Below, piece after piece: positions 9,001 to 16,220 of a stretch of DNA of 64,000 nt. The position numbers and the translations under genes are program-made. The notes beneath the pieces were generated by a model, which saw nothing but the letters and a program-made list of their open reading frames with translations, was not told the origin of the DNA and made no database searches. The stretch is from CAZJHD01 sp964545855 (GTDB lineage: Bacteria > Planctomycetota > UBA1135 > JACQFD01). Every line of letters starts with the position of its first letter. Position 1 is the first letter of the stretch. The stretch is from NCBI GenBank assembly GCA_964545855.1, contig CAZJHD010000014.1:1-64000 (forward strand), read 5' to 3'.

Positions 9001-9198
9001 CGGCTGCTGCCCGCCGACGAGGAGCGCCCGGCGAAGCGGCCGACCGACCCCTGGTCGCGCGACGCCGCGCGCCGCGTCTGGCCGCCGCGCCCGCGTCCGT
9101 CGGGCGACGCCGTCGCCGACCCCGACGCGTGGCGTCTCTGGTGGTCGGAGGCGCACGACGCGCTGCGGATCCGCCCCGGGCGCTTCGCGTGGAGGTGA
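6055..9198 (+). CDS. fused MFS-like transporter / spermidine synthase-like protein
   Basis: A 1047-residue protein. Residues 1-210 and 235-480 form two bundles of about five to six membrane helices each (first LLLFFLSGAAGLVYQIVWMR, second AFGASGAFALAYEVLWTR), clearly internal duplicates. A polyamine-synthase-like Rossmann domain follows at about 490-760: DGEEQAGTDVDGQ, SAM/dcSAM loop VVAFGAGVTTG, acidic VVELNP, DDGRSYL and SDPIDP. The C-terminal 280 residues look TPR-like. This architecture is a known bacterial 'fused MFS/spermidine synthase' family whose substrate is mostly undetermined. Between the bundles lie four 15-base repeats. An alternative ATG exists at 6028. Convergent with the toxin-antitoxin pair downstream. 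Confidence 0.85.
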   Translation: MTRLAVLLLFFLSGAAGLVYQIVWMRQLTLVLGVTSEAVGTVLAVFMGGLALGSWAIGRVADRARSPLRLYGWLELGIAASALATLPLLQSLPALVAPWKHATGGLFPLLRVAIAAAVLLVPTALMGATLPLLLRAVCRTRERIARESGLLYGVNTLGAVAGTLASAFLLVAALGLRGTAYTAAATNAVVGVAALLLARRAAPLDHSSTDRAPSDRAPTDRASADRAPADAATPDDRRTARVVVLAFGASGAFALAYEVLWTRYLVYVLGENSVYAFASMLASFLLGIALGSLLASWLADRVENRVALLGGSMVLLGAAAATTVTLMGVVARDESARYTTDPFWIVTARQLLASLAILAVPATLSGCTLAIVARILARDVASIGRVVGRAYATNTLGAILGALAGAFVLLPRLGLVHGLLALAGANALTGLGLLLWRGPRGRAPWTALATGAVAAGALAAAFFLAASPRELLERRTHDRILYSADGPESSIAVGEAVGGMRSLFVDGEEQAGTDVDGQIHLRLLGHLPALFHPDPKDGLVVAFGAGVTTGCLLQHDLERVDVVELNPRVIREASAFFEDANHDPVHDPRFHAIFDDGRSYLLSTDRTYDVITSDPIDPNDAGTTSLYSREYYELVRSRLREGGVACQWITNGYGSEAYRAMLRAFQLAFPNASIWYGSGTTVVVGYRDAPRVTMADLRRKLARPRVRASLDFVGIDSAETLLAMLLVGPERLRAALWDDDPSTEERVNSDDRPFLEYVRPGPTRDDPDEWALLLGGRTPNRGDWVAGWTPEDERAASFAYDAMTTLLGPHGLPAAMPAPVGSDARLLEHARARETRNRAELDAVWDLLGRDVPRVYLVMTGIDHAEPYGVTDEAVLRRYDEGMAAGFEAFAAGELATAVDAFDLVLLAFPNSVRARLLVAACEERGGDPVGALRTLLAGASEADFGELAYWTFDARMARKIGLAAISAMEEGDARAIGEGLARLLPADEERPAKRPTDPWSRDAARRVWPPRPRPSGDAVADPDAWRLWWSEAHDALRIRPGRFAWR
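6682..6741 (+). repeat. four tandem 15-bp repeats in interdomain linker
   Basis: Four 15-base units (gat cgN gcN NcN Ncg) at 6682-6696, 6697-6711, 6712-6726 and 6727-6741 encode DRAPS, DRAPT, DRASA and DRAPA. They sit in the cytoplasmic linker between the two membrane bundles of the transporter/synthase and are in frame, so copy-number changes would only alter linker length. Confidence 0.8.
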
Positions 9199-9209
9199 AG
9201 GGGCGGCGG

Positions 9210-9236
9210 CGCGCGGCGGCGCTACTCCGCCGCGCG
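9210..9236. terminator. GC-rich hairpin at convergent 3' ends
   Basis: A 10-bp inverted repeat (CGCGCGGCGG / CCGCCGCGCG) with a 7-base loop spans the gap between the transporter/synthase stop at 9198 and the PIN gene stop at 9222. It is positioned as a bidirectional terminator, but no T-run flanks either side. Confidence 0.35.
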
Positions 9237-9629
9237 GCGCAGGCGCTCGTCGGCGGTGAGCAGCTCGAGACCCTCGAGACGTCTCTTCGCCTCGAGGAAC
9301 GTCGCGAGGTGGATCGCGTCGAGCGCGCGGAGGCCCGACTCCGGAGCGACGCGGCCGGCGAGCGCGCAGATCGGCTCCGAGACCTCGAAGAACTCGCAGC
9401 GCCGGAGAATCGCCTCGACCTCGCGCTCGCGATCCACGAGGGACCCTTCGGAGGCAGTACGAGCGCGCCGGAGTCGAAGGAATGCTCGGTCGACCTCGAC
9501 CTTCGTGAGACGCGAGGTCACGAGCTCCGTCGCCCGCGCGATCGCGTCGTCGATCTCCGCCGAGGTCCCAGCCTCGATGGTGGCGCGGAGGATCGCGGAT
9601 GTGTCGAGGTAGAGCGCGGCGGTGGACAC
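9222..9629 (-). CDS. PIN-domain ribonuclease toxin (VapC-like)
   Basis: A 135-residue PIN domain, the usual length for VapC toxins. The acidic residues expected to bind metal are visible: D9 in YLDTSA, E45 in TKVEVDRAF, D104 in LRALDAIHLAT and D127 in LLTADERL. VapC-type toxins are Mg-dependent endoribonucleases that cut tRNA or rRNA and are neutralised by the upstream antitoxin. The GTG start at 9629 lies 6 bases after the antitoxin stop, so the two are co-transcribed in the usual antitoxin-first order. Confidence 0.88.
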   Translation of the reverse strand: MSTAALYLDTSAILRATIEAGTSAEIDDAIARATELVTSRLTKVEVDRAFLRLRRARTASEGSLVDREREVEAILRRCEFFEVSEPICALAGRVAPESGLRALDAIHLATFLEAKRRLEGLELLTADERLRRAAE

Positions 9630-9635
9630 GGTCGC

Positions 9636-9941
9636 TCAGGTCCGATCGGCGCGTAGCTCGTCGAGGATCTGCTGGACCGTCCCTTCCGGAAGACCGAGCG
9701 TGCCGTGCTTCCACCTCCATCCCTTCTTCGGGAGCGCCGCGCGCGTGATCTCTCCCTTCGCCGCGAGGTCGTCCAGGATCGCCTCCATGTCGTCGTCCGG
9801 CGGCGCGAGCTGGCGCCGCGTGGGGCGCAGCTCCGCCACGACCTCGTCGCGCTCCGTGACGAGCACCGTGTCTCCCGCCTTCACGAGGCGGAGGTAGTGG
9901 GAGAGGTGCGTCTTCAGCTCCTTGACGCCGACGGCTTTCAT
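9636..9941 (-). CDS. Phd/YefM-type antitoxin partnering the PIN toxin
   Basis: A 101-residue protein. Residues 1-55 match the Phd/YefM DNA-binding fold: MKAVGVKELKTHLSHYLRLVKAGDTVLVTERDEVVAELRP, as in antitoxins that bind their own promoter. The C-terminal half is the likely toxin-binding tail. It sits directly upstream of the PIN gene with a 6-base gap. A TACCCT box 7 bases before its ATG implies a nearly leaderless transcript that antitoxin binding could block. Confidence 0.85.
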   Translation of the reverse strand: MKAVGVKELKTHLSHYLRLVKAGDTVLVTERDEVVAELRPTRRQLAPPDDDMEAILDDLAAKGEITRAALPKKGWRWKHGTLGLPEGTVQQILDELRADRT

Positions 9942-9948
9942 GGCGCGA

Positions 9949-9954
9949 AGGGTA
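9949..9954 (-). promoter_or_regulatory. -10-like box TACCCT before the antitoxin gene
   Basis: Minus-strand TACCCT, 7 bases, then ATG 9941. The same hexamer precedes kdsA at 27463. Part of a recurring short-leader pattern in this window. Confidence 0.4.
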
Positions 9955-10103
9955 GCCCCCGGTGGTCACCGCGGCAACCGAGTCGCCGCGCGCCGCCGAA
10001 CGGCCGATCGGGAGGCCGGGCCGAGGGTTCGCGCGGTCCGACCGCCGGCTGCTCGGTCTGCTTCGTCCCCTTTCTCGACCGTGATCCGTAGGGCCGGCCC
10101 GCC

Positions 10104-12212
10104 ATGACCTCGAGCCCTCGCCGAACCCCGCTCTTCCGACTCCTCGCCGCAACGTGTGCCACCCTGCAACTCGCGGCCGGCGCGCTCGCGCAGAGCGCGA
10201 CTCCCGACTTCCCCACGGACCTGCGCATCCGCGGCCGCGTCGTCGACTCGTCGGGCGCGCCGGTCGAGGGAGCGCGGGTGACGATCGGGGCGCCCAGCGC
10301 GCCCCACCGGTCCGCCCTTCCGTCGTCGAGTAGCTCCGCAGATGGTCGCTTCGAGCTGCGGCTGTACTTTCGCTCGCATTGGGCCCCGATGGCGCTGACC
10401 GTCGAGGCCGAGGGCGCCTGTCCCGCGACGGTCAAGGAAGTTCCCGGGCGACTCGGAATCACGGACGTGGGCGACATCACCGTCCTACGGCCCGGGAGGA
10501 TCGAAGGGCGCGTTCTGGATCCCCGTGGAGAGCCCGTGGCGGGAGCGTGGGTGTTCTCGGGTGAGGTGCCCGACTGGGCGACGGACTCGACGTTCACCGA
10601 TGCATCCGGAGACTTCACGCTCATGTGCTGTCACTCGTGTTTCGGGCGCATCGGCGTTGTCGCGGAGGGCTACGCCGATACGAAGAGTGACTACTTTCGC
10701 CTCGCCGAGGGAGCGACGGCCGAGGTGAACCTCGTCCTCGGTCTCGAGACACCCATCGAGGGAATCGTCGTCGACGGCCAGGGCAGACCGGTGCCCAACG
10801 TCCGTCTGAATGCGCACACCTGGATCGTGGAGACAGCACAGCGCAGGCCCGTCCTCTCCGACGCATCGGGCCGATTCCGCGTCCGGGGAGCCCGGATGCC
10901 GGTCCCGCGCGTCGCCGTCGACGACTCTCACTGGAGGGAGTCGCGCGAGCAACACGCCGGACCGCCGACCTCGAAAGAGAGCGCCACGTTCCTGCGGATC
11001 GTGGTCGAGCCGCGCAGGGACTCCATCGTCGAGATCGTGGCGCGATGGCGAGACGGAGCGCCGTTTCCGATCTCCGGGCTCCGCGCTGTCCTCGTCCAGG
11101 AGCGCGGAAAGCCGGGCTCTGGCGAACCTCACGAGTTCGATCTCGATCTCGCGCCGGCGAGTCCCGAGGTGGAGGTCGTCGCGCCTCACCGATGGAGGAT
11201 CGCACGGCGAACAACCGATCGCTGGAGCTCGTTCACGGTCCTCGGCCCCGCGGCCTCGGAGAGCGCGCCGATTCCGGCCCCTCGACTCACGGACGCGCCG
11301 ATTCCGAACCTCGAGGTCACCGTCGATCGAGGCTCGCGTGTCTCCGGCGTGATCGTCCGCCCCGACGGCGAGCCCGCTCGACTGTGGAGGGTCTTCCTCG
11401 ATTCGGATCAGAGAAGCCGGGAAGCTCTGTCCGCCGCCGATGGCCGCTTCGCGTTCCTCGGAGTTCCGCCAGGCTCGTGGACGCTGAGAGGAGGAACCTG
11501 GGCGATCGAGTGGACCGACACGGAGTCGGAGCCCGCTTCCGCCGAGTCCCGGCCGACCTCGGAGTTCACCCTGCAGGCGTCTCCTCTGCTGCCGATCACT
11601 GTCGAGGAGGGACGCGACGTCGACGATCTGACCGTTCTCGCGACCGCGCCTCCCTCGATCGCCGGCACCGTTCGGCGCGGGGGAGTTCCGTTCCCCGACG
11701 CGCAGATCGCGATCGTCGATTCGGCGCTCTCGTGGGTCCTCGGGCTCACACGCACCGACGCCGAGGGACGCTTCGAGGTCTTCAACTCGATGCCACTCCT
11801 TGGGCAGGAGGTCCAGCTCGTCGTGATCGAGGGACCGGCCTGCACCGACTCCCTTCGCTCGTTTCAGACCGAGCTCGAGGGTCGGCGGGGCGACGCGCTT
11901 GCGACGGCGATCCTCCCTCGGGGCGGCACGACTCACGTCGATCTGCAGGTGCCCGATCTCGAACCCGCCGTCGTGCATGGCTCCGTCTCGCTGCACGGCC
12001 CACAGCTCTCGACGGCGCGCGTCGAGCTTCGTCACGTCGAGTCGAAGCGGCACGTCTCCACCTGGACCGACGTCGCCGGCCGTTACGAGATCCACGTCCG
12101 GTGGAAAGGACCCGCGGAGCTCACGTTCACCCAAGTCGGCAAGTCGGAGTCGAAGCGCGTCGAGCTCGATCTCGTTCCCGGCGGGACGATCGTGCGCGAC
12201 GTGGAGCTGTGA
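10104..12212 (+). CDS. exported carboxypeptidase regulatory-like repeat protein
   Basis: A 702-residue protein with a signal peptide at 1-30 (LFRLLAATCATLQLAAGALAQ region). It is followed by regulatory-like beta-sandwich repeats, among them RIRGRVVDSSGAPVEGARVT, RIEGRVLDPRGEPVAGAW, PIEGIVVDGQGRPVPNVRL, RVSGVIVRPDGEPARLW and SIAGTVRRGGVPFPDAQIA. Glycine/aspartate turns (ADGRF, ASGRF, AEGRF) close the units. No enzymatic domain. Two paralogous proteins flank it, one of them convergent, with only 18 bases between the two stop codons. Likely a periplasmic, outer-membrane or surface structural protein; ligand unknown. Confidence 0.85.
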   Translation: MTSSPRRTPLFRLLAATCATLQLAAGALAQSATPDFPTDLRIRGRVVDSSGAPVEGARVTIGAPSAPHRSALPSSSSSADGRFELRLYFRSHWAPMALTVEAEGACPATVKEVPGRLGITDVGDITVLRPGRIEGRVLDPRGEPVAGAWVFSGEVPDWATDSTFTDASGDFTLMCCHSCFGRIGVVAEGYADTKSDYFRLAEGATAEVNLVLGLETPIEGIVVDGQGRPVPNVRLNAHTWIVETAQRRPVLSDASGRFRVRGARMPVPRVAVDDSHWRESREQHAGPPTSKESATFLRIVVEPRRDSIVEIVARWRDGAPFPISGLRAVLVQERGKPGSGEPHEFDLDLAPASPEVEVVAPHRWRIARRTTDRWSSFTVLGPAASESAPIPAPRLTDAPIPNLEVTVDRGSRVSGVIVRPDGEPARLWRVFLDSDQRSREALSAADGRFAFLGVPPGSWTLRGGTWAIEWTDTESEPASAESRPTSEFTLQASPLLPITVEEGRDVDDLTVLATAPPSIAGTVRRGGVPFPDAQIAIVDSALSWVLGLTRTDAEGRFEVFNSMPLLGQEVQLVVIEGPACTDSLRSFQTELEGRRGDALATAILPRGGTTHVDLQVPDLEPAVVHGSVSLHGPQLSTARVELRHVESKRHVSTWTDVAGRYEIHVRWKGPAELTFTQVGKSESKRVELDLVPGGTIVRDVEL

Positions 12213-12230
12213 GGACGAACGCGAAGAGTG

Positions 12231-15200
12231 TCAGGAGCGCATGAGCGAGAGCTTGATCTCCTGCAGATCGACGTCTCCCACCTCCACCTCTCCTTCCCAG
12301 TGCGAGCAGCCCTCGGCGTCGACGAGGAGGCGAACTCGCCCGGGTGGCACCTCCGCTTCGAGCCAGGGCGCCGCTCGCGCGAGCGCGGACGCGGCGCGCG
12401 CGCGGGAAAGCGTGTTTCCGGCGGCGTCGAGGAAGACAAGCGACGTGACGACGACGGCCTCCCCTTGGTCGACGACGCCCTGGACGCGCACGCGCGTGCC
12501 ACGCGAGAACCGGAGCTCGATCCGCGCCGATTCCCCCGCCACGAGCGATAGGCGCTCCGACCGCGCGAGCGGGCGACCCTCGACGTCCGCGAGGACGAAG
12601 AGCTCGCCCGGCACGACGCCGCGAAGGCGCGCGGTACCGGACGGAACGGCTCGAGCCATGGGCTCCCGCGCCTTGGGAGGCTGCGGACCGCCGGCGACGA
12701 CGGCGTAGTCCCACGCATCGGGACGCGGGCGGCCGTCCCGATCGACGACGTCGGCGACGACTTCCGCGCCCTCGACGAGAGAGAGCTCGACGGTCGTCGT
12801 CGCACCGGCGTGAAGAACGACTCGCGAACGCTCCGCCGGAACGAGGAACGGACCGCGGCTCCACTCGTCGTCCGGCTGCACTCCAGTGCCGACCTCGTAG
12901 GTGCCGGGAAGGAGATCGGAGATTCGGAACTCCCCCTGGGCATCGCTCACTGCAGCTCCGGAGGAGGTGAACGCCGAGCCGTCGCCGCCCTCCGCAGCGC
13001 ACGCAAAGACGATCACTCGCTCGAGCGGCCCGCCATCCCCCGCGCGCACGACACGCCCTCGGATCTCGCCTCCCGGAGGGATCGCGACGTCGAGATCGAG
13101 CTCCGGTTCGTCGAGCACGGTCGTCGCGAAGCGGTAGCTCGTCGAGGAAGCACCCGGCGAATCGCTGTGCCCGACGCTCGTGTTCCCGATCGCCAGATGG
13201 ATGGGACCCAGCATCGCGTCGGCGAGGCCGAAGCGGCCCTCCGCGTCCGTCCTCGCGCCGCCCAGAAGGCTGAACGACCGAGGGACGGACCGATCGTTCA
13301 CGGCCTCGACACGCACCCAGACGCCGGCCACCGCACGCTCCCCGATCCGGACGCGACCGCGGAGCCGGCGTCCCTCGGGCCGATTCGCGAAATCGACCGT
13401 CGTCGTCTCACCGCTCCGAATCACGACGGTGCCCGCGACGGACCGCCGCTGGCGTCCGGCGATGGGCCGCGCGGATCGGAGTGGCTCGTAGGCATTCACG
13501 GTCCATACCCCCGCCGAGAGGCCTTCGACTCGGAAGCGCCCCTCGGCGTCCGTCGTCTTGGCGCGGAGCCCATCGGCGACGGGGTGCATCGGCTCACGTG
13601 CGAGGAAGTGCAGTTCCCAACCCGAGTGCGGCCGCCCCGCGGCGTCGACGACACGGCCTGCGCACGAGCCACCGCGCTCCATCGGGAGATCGCCAACCTC
13701 GACCGTCGATCCGGCGACGAGACGCACGACGGGGGAACTCGTCGGCACCCGTGCGTCGTGCCGCGCAACGACGACGGCACGATCGAGCGGCTCCACGTCG
13801 TGGATCTCGAACGACCCATCGGGCCTCGACGACGCGCGTGCCGGAGGCTCACGGATGCGAAGGACGTTCCTCGCGAGATCCTCCACGTCGAGCCGCACGG
13901 CTGCGAGAGGAGCGCCCGACGCACCGTCGACGATTCGACCGCGGATCGTCGCTCCGCGTCCCATGCGGACGACGAGATTCGCGCCCGCCGATCGGAGGTC
14001 GACGTCCTGGAGGGTCGACGGCGCGTAGCCGGGCGCGACGACGACGACTCGATAGACCTCCGGTGACCGATCGCATAGCTCGAATCGACCGTCGGCGGCG
14101 CGAAAGGCCACGGCTCGATCGCGCATCGAGGGGAACTCCACGCCGCGGACGCGGAGGGACTGTGCGTGCATCGTTTCGACCGTGAAGACCGGGACCGGCT
14201 CCGACGTCTCGGCGTCGATCACCTGGCCCCGCAGCGCCGGACGCTCCCGGAGGACGATCTCGAGGTCCCTCGTGCCGGCCGAGACGTCCGTCCGCTCGGC
14301 GCGCCCGAATCCCGCACGGAGCGCATGCACCTGGAATGGACCGGGGCCAAGTCCCTGGAGGCGGAACGTGCCGTCCGGTCGGGTCCAGGCCACCTGATGG
14401 TTCGCGTCACTCCACGAGGAGCGCTCGGTCCGATCGGTGCGTCCGCGCGTGCCGTGCGTCGAGACGGCCGCGGTGGGGACGCCCTGCCCTTGCGTGTCGA
14501 CGACGCGCCCCTCGATGGAGTACGTCTCGGGCAGGGTCCACCGCACGGACAGCCCGTCGTCCGTGTCGTCGACGACGAAGCTCTCGAGCTCGTTGGGGAG
14601 CTCGGCGCCGTCGAGCGTGACGAGGACGCGATGCGCGCCGGGCGCGAGGTCGCGCAGCACGAAGGAGCCGGAGGCGTCGGACCGTGAGCTCCGGCCCGCG
14701 AAGGCGAAGAGGCCTTCGGCGACGAGATGGAGCCGGACGAGCGCGCGCTGGATCGGGCGCCCGGCTGCGTCGACAAGCGTGCCGGCGATCGATCGACCGC
14801 GCGGGAGATCGATCGCCGTGCGCACCGGCGCGTCGGTGCGCCAGGCCTCCACGACGACGACCGCGGGACCGCGGCCCGCCGTCACGGCCGCGATCGAGTG
14901 AGGTCCCGGAGCGAGACCGCGGATTCGGAATCGCCCCTGCGCGTCGGTGAGGGCGAGAACGCGGCGCCGGTCGAAGCGCCGTCCGCGCATCAGCGTGGCG
15001 GGCTCTGCGCGGACGATCGCGCCACCGAGGGGCTCTCCCGATTCCGCGAGGACGCGACCCTCGATCTCCACCGCCGGAGAGAGCTCCAGGAGGTGCTCCG
15101 TCGCGAGGCTCACTCGATCGAGCAGAATCGGCTCCGCTGGCTGGCAGCAGCAGCCGTCGGCCTCCGCCTCGAGCTCGACGCTCGCGACGTCGTCCGGAAG

Positions 15201-15443
15201 CGCGATCTCGAATCGACCGTCGGCGCGCGCCTCGACGCGAAACGCGGGAACGTGCGCCAGATGCTCCCCCGACTCGCCGAGACCCGCCGCGCGCGCGGCG
15301 GCAACGAGGCTCACGTCACCGATGACGTCGCGCGACGGATCCCCCGTCCAGGCCGTCACGACGGCGTTGCGCGGCGGCGCGTCGGACCCGGCGAGGACGA
15401 CGCGGCCGCGGAGGAGAATGGGAGAAGCTTCCGGAGCGGGCAT
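12231..15443 (-). CDS. carboxypeptidase regulatory-like repeat protein lacking own signal peptide
   Basis: A 1070-residue protein built of roughly ten regulatory-like repeats (for example SIAGTLVDAAGRPIQRALVRL split by ADGRF/AQGRF turns, and EIRGRVVRAGDGGPLERV). Unlike its paralogue at 10104, the N-terminus (MPAPEASPILLRGRVV) starts directly in the first repeat with no hydrophobic export signal. The preceding lipoprotein gene ends with TGA at 15456 in the same reading frame, four codons before this ATG. The two could be one exported chain interrupted by a stop codon, or this protein may truly be cytoplasmic. Family assignment is firm, the start is not. Confidence 0.8.
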   Translation of the reverse strand: MPAPEASPILLRGRVVLAGSDAPPRNAVVTAWTGDPSRDVIGDVSLVAAARAAGLGESGEHLAHVPAFRVEARADGRFEIALPDDVASVELEAEADGCCCQPAEPILLDRVSLATEHLLELSPAVEIEGRVLAESGEPLGGAIVRAEPATLMRGRRFDRRRVLALTDAQGRFRIRGLAPGPHSIAAVTAGRGPAVVVVEAWRTDAPVRTAIDLPRGRSIAGTLVDAAGRPIQRALVRLHLVAEGLFAFAGRSSRSDASGSFVLRDLAPGAHRVLVTLDGAELPNELESFVVDDTDDGLSVRWTLPETYSIEGRVVDTQGQGVPTAAVSTHGTRGRTDRTERSSWSDANHQVAWTRPDGTFRLQGLGPGPFQVHALRAGFGRAERTDVSAGTRDLEIVLRERPALRGQVIDAETSEPVPVFTVETMHAQSLRVRGVEFPSMRDRAVAFRAADGRFELCDRSPEVYRVVVVAPGYAPSTLQDVDLRSAGANLVVRMGRGATIRGRIVDGASGAPLAAVRLDVEDLARNVLRIREPPARASSRPDGSFEIHDVEPLDRAVVVARHDARVPTSSPVVRLVAGSTVEVGDLPMERGGSCAGRVVDAAGRPHSGWELHFLAREPMHPVADGLRAKTTDAEGRFRVEGLSAGVWTVNAYEPLRSARPIAGRQRRSVAGTVVIRSGETTTVDFANRPEGRRLRGRVRIGERAVAGVWVRVEAVNDRSVPRSFSLLGGARTDAEGRFGLADAMLGPIHLAIGNTSVGHSDSPGASSTSYRFATTVLDEPELDLDVAIPPGGEIRGRVVRAGDGGPLERVIVFACAAEGGDGSAFTSSGAAVSDAQGEFRISDLLPGTYEVGTGVQPDDEWSRGPFLVPAERSRVVLHAGATTTVELSLVEGAEVVADVVDRDGRPRPDAWDYAVVAGGPQPPKAREPMARAVPSGTARLRGVVPGELFVLADVEGRPLARSERLSLVAGESARIELRFSRGTRVRVQGVVDQGEAVVVTSLVFLDAAGNTLSRARAASALARAAPWLEAEVPPGRVRLLVDAEGCSHWEGEVEVGDVDLQEIKLSLMRS

Positions 15444-15455
15444 GGCGCCGTCGGA

Positions 15456-16163
15456 TCAGCGGTATCTGCTCCGGTTCTCGGCAACCGTGGCCGCGTCGCC
15501 GTGCCACGCATCGCGACCGCCCCGCCAGGAGATCTGCGGCGGCGCTCCGAAGATCAAGCCGTTGCGCGACCTCTCGGCGACGTCGACATCCGCTTCGAGG
15601 CGAAGATCCACCGTGAACTCGTATCCCACGGCGGGCTTGCCGTCCTTCCCCTGGTACTTCCGCTCGATCAACTCGATCCGATCGACGAATCGGAAGGGAG
15701 CGATCTCTCCTCGCGCGTCGAGCCCGCGGAGGATCGCGAGAATCGTCTCCATCTCTGGAGAAGGCGGATCGTCGTCCACTTCGGAGAACCTGCGTCCGAC
15801 CTCGATCGTTGTCCGAGCACCTTGGATCCCCACGTAGACGGTTCCGAAGAGTGAATCGGGCGCCGCACGCATGACGTCGGGCATCTCTCGCATGGATGTC
15901 TCGAGCGCCGCGCGCGCTTCGGCTTCATGAGCCCGGTCGACGAGAACCGTGTGGCTCCGGAAGAATCCGCTTCCGCCCGCGAGTCCGACCGGCGCGAGCA
16001 CGTGATGAAGGTGCTCCCGGAGAATGCTGTCGTAAGCAGGCACCGTTGCCACGGCAACCGAGCCGCTCTCCACGATCGGCGCGGGCATGGTCTCCGGAGC
16101 CTGCGCACAACCAAGCGCCATGAGGACGCTGCCCAGGACGCACGCCACGCGGAGCCGGCTCAT
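15456..16163 (-). CDS. lipoprotein of unknown function
   Basis: A 235-residue protein with a lipoprotein signal (MSRLRVACVLGSVLMALGC; Cys 19). The rest has alternating acidic and hydrophobic stretches (TVYVGIQGARTTIEVGRRF, FRFVDRIELIERKY) consistent with a small alpha/beta domain; I do not recognise the family. It ends in SRYR-stop and is in frame with the repeat protein that begins four codons later. A TAGAAG hexamer 11 bases before the ATG (minus, 16175-16180) may be its -10. Confidence 0.65.
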   Translation of the reverse strand: MSRLRVACVLGSVLMALGCAQAPETMPAPIVESGSVAVATVPAYDSILREHLHHVLAPVGLAGGSGFFRSHTVLVDRAHEAEARAALETSMREMPDVMRAAPDSLFGTVYVGIQGARTTIEVGRRFSEVDDDPPSPEMETILAILRGLDARGEIAPFRFVDRIELIERKYQGKDGKPAVGYEFTVDLRLEADVDVAERSRNGLIFGAPPQISWRGGRDAWHGDAATVAENRSRYR

Positions 16164-16220
16164 CGCGTCATTCTCTTCTAATGGCGCGCCGTCGCGGAAG
16201 CCGCTACTCGCCTTTGCGCA

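Noticed and set aside
6676..10152. Very long arginine-rich open frame opposite the transporter/synthase
   Set aside because: Composition (Arg, Glu, Ala repeats) is typical of antisense frames in GC-rich genes; no domain is visible.
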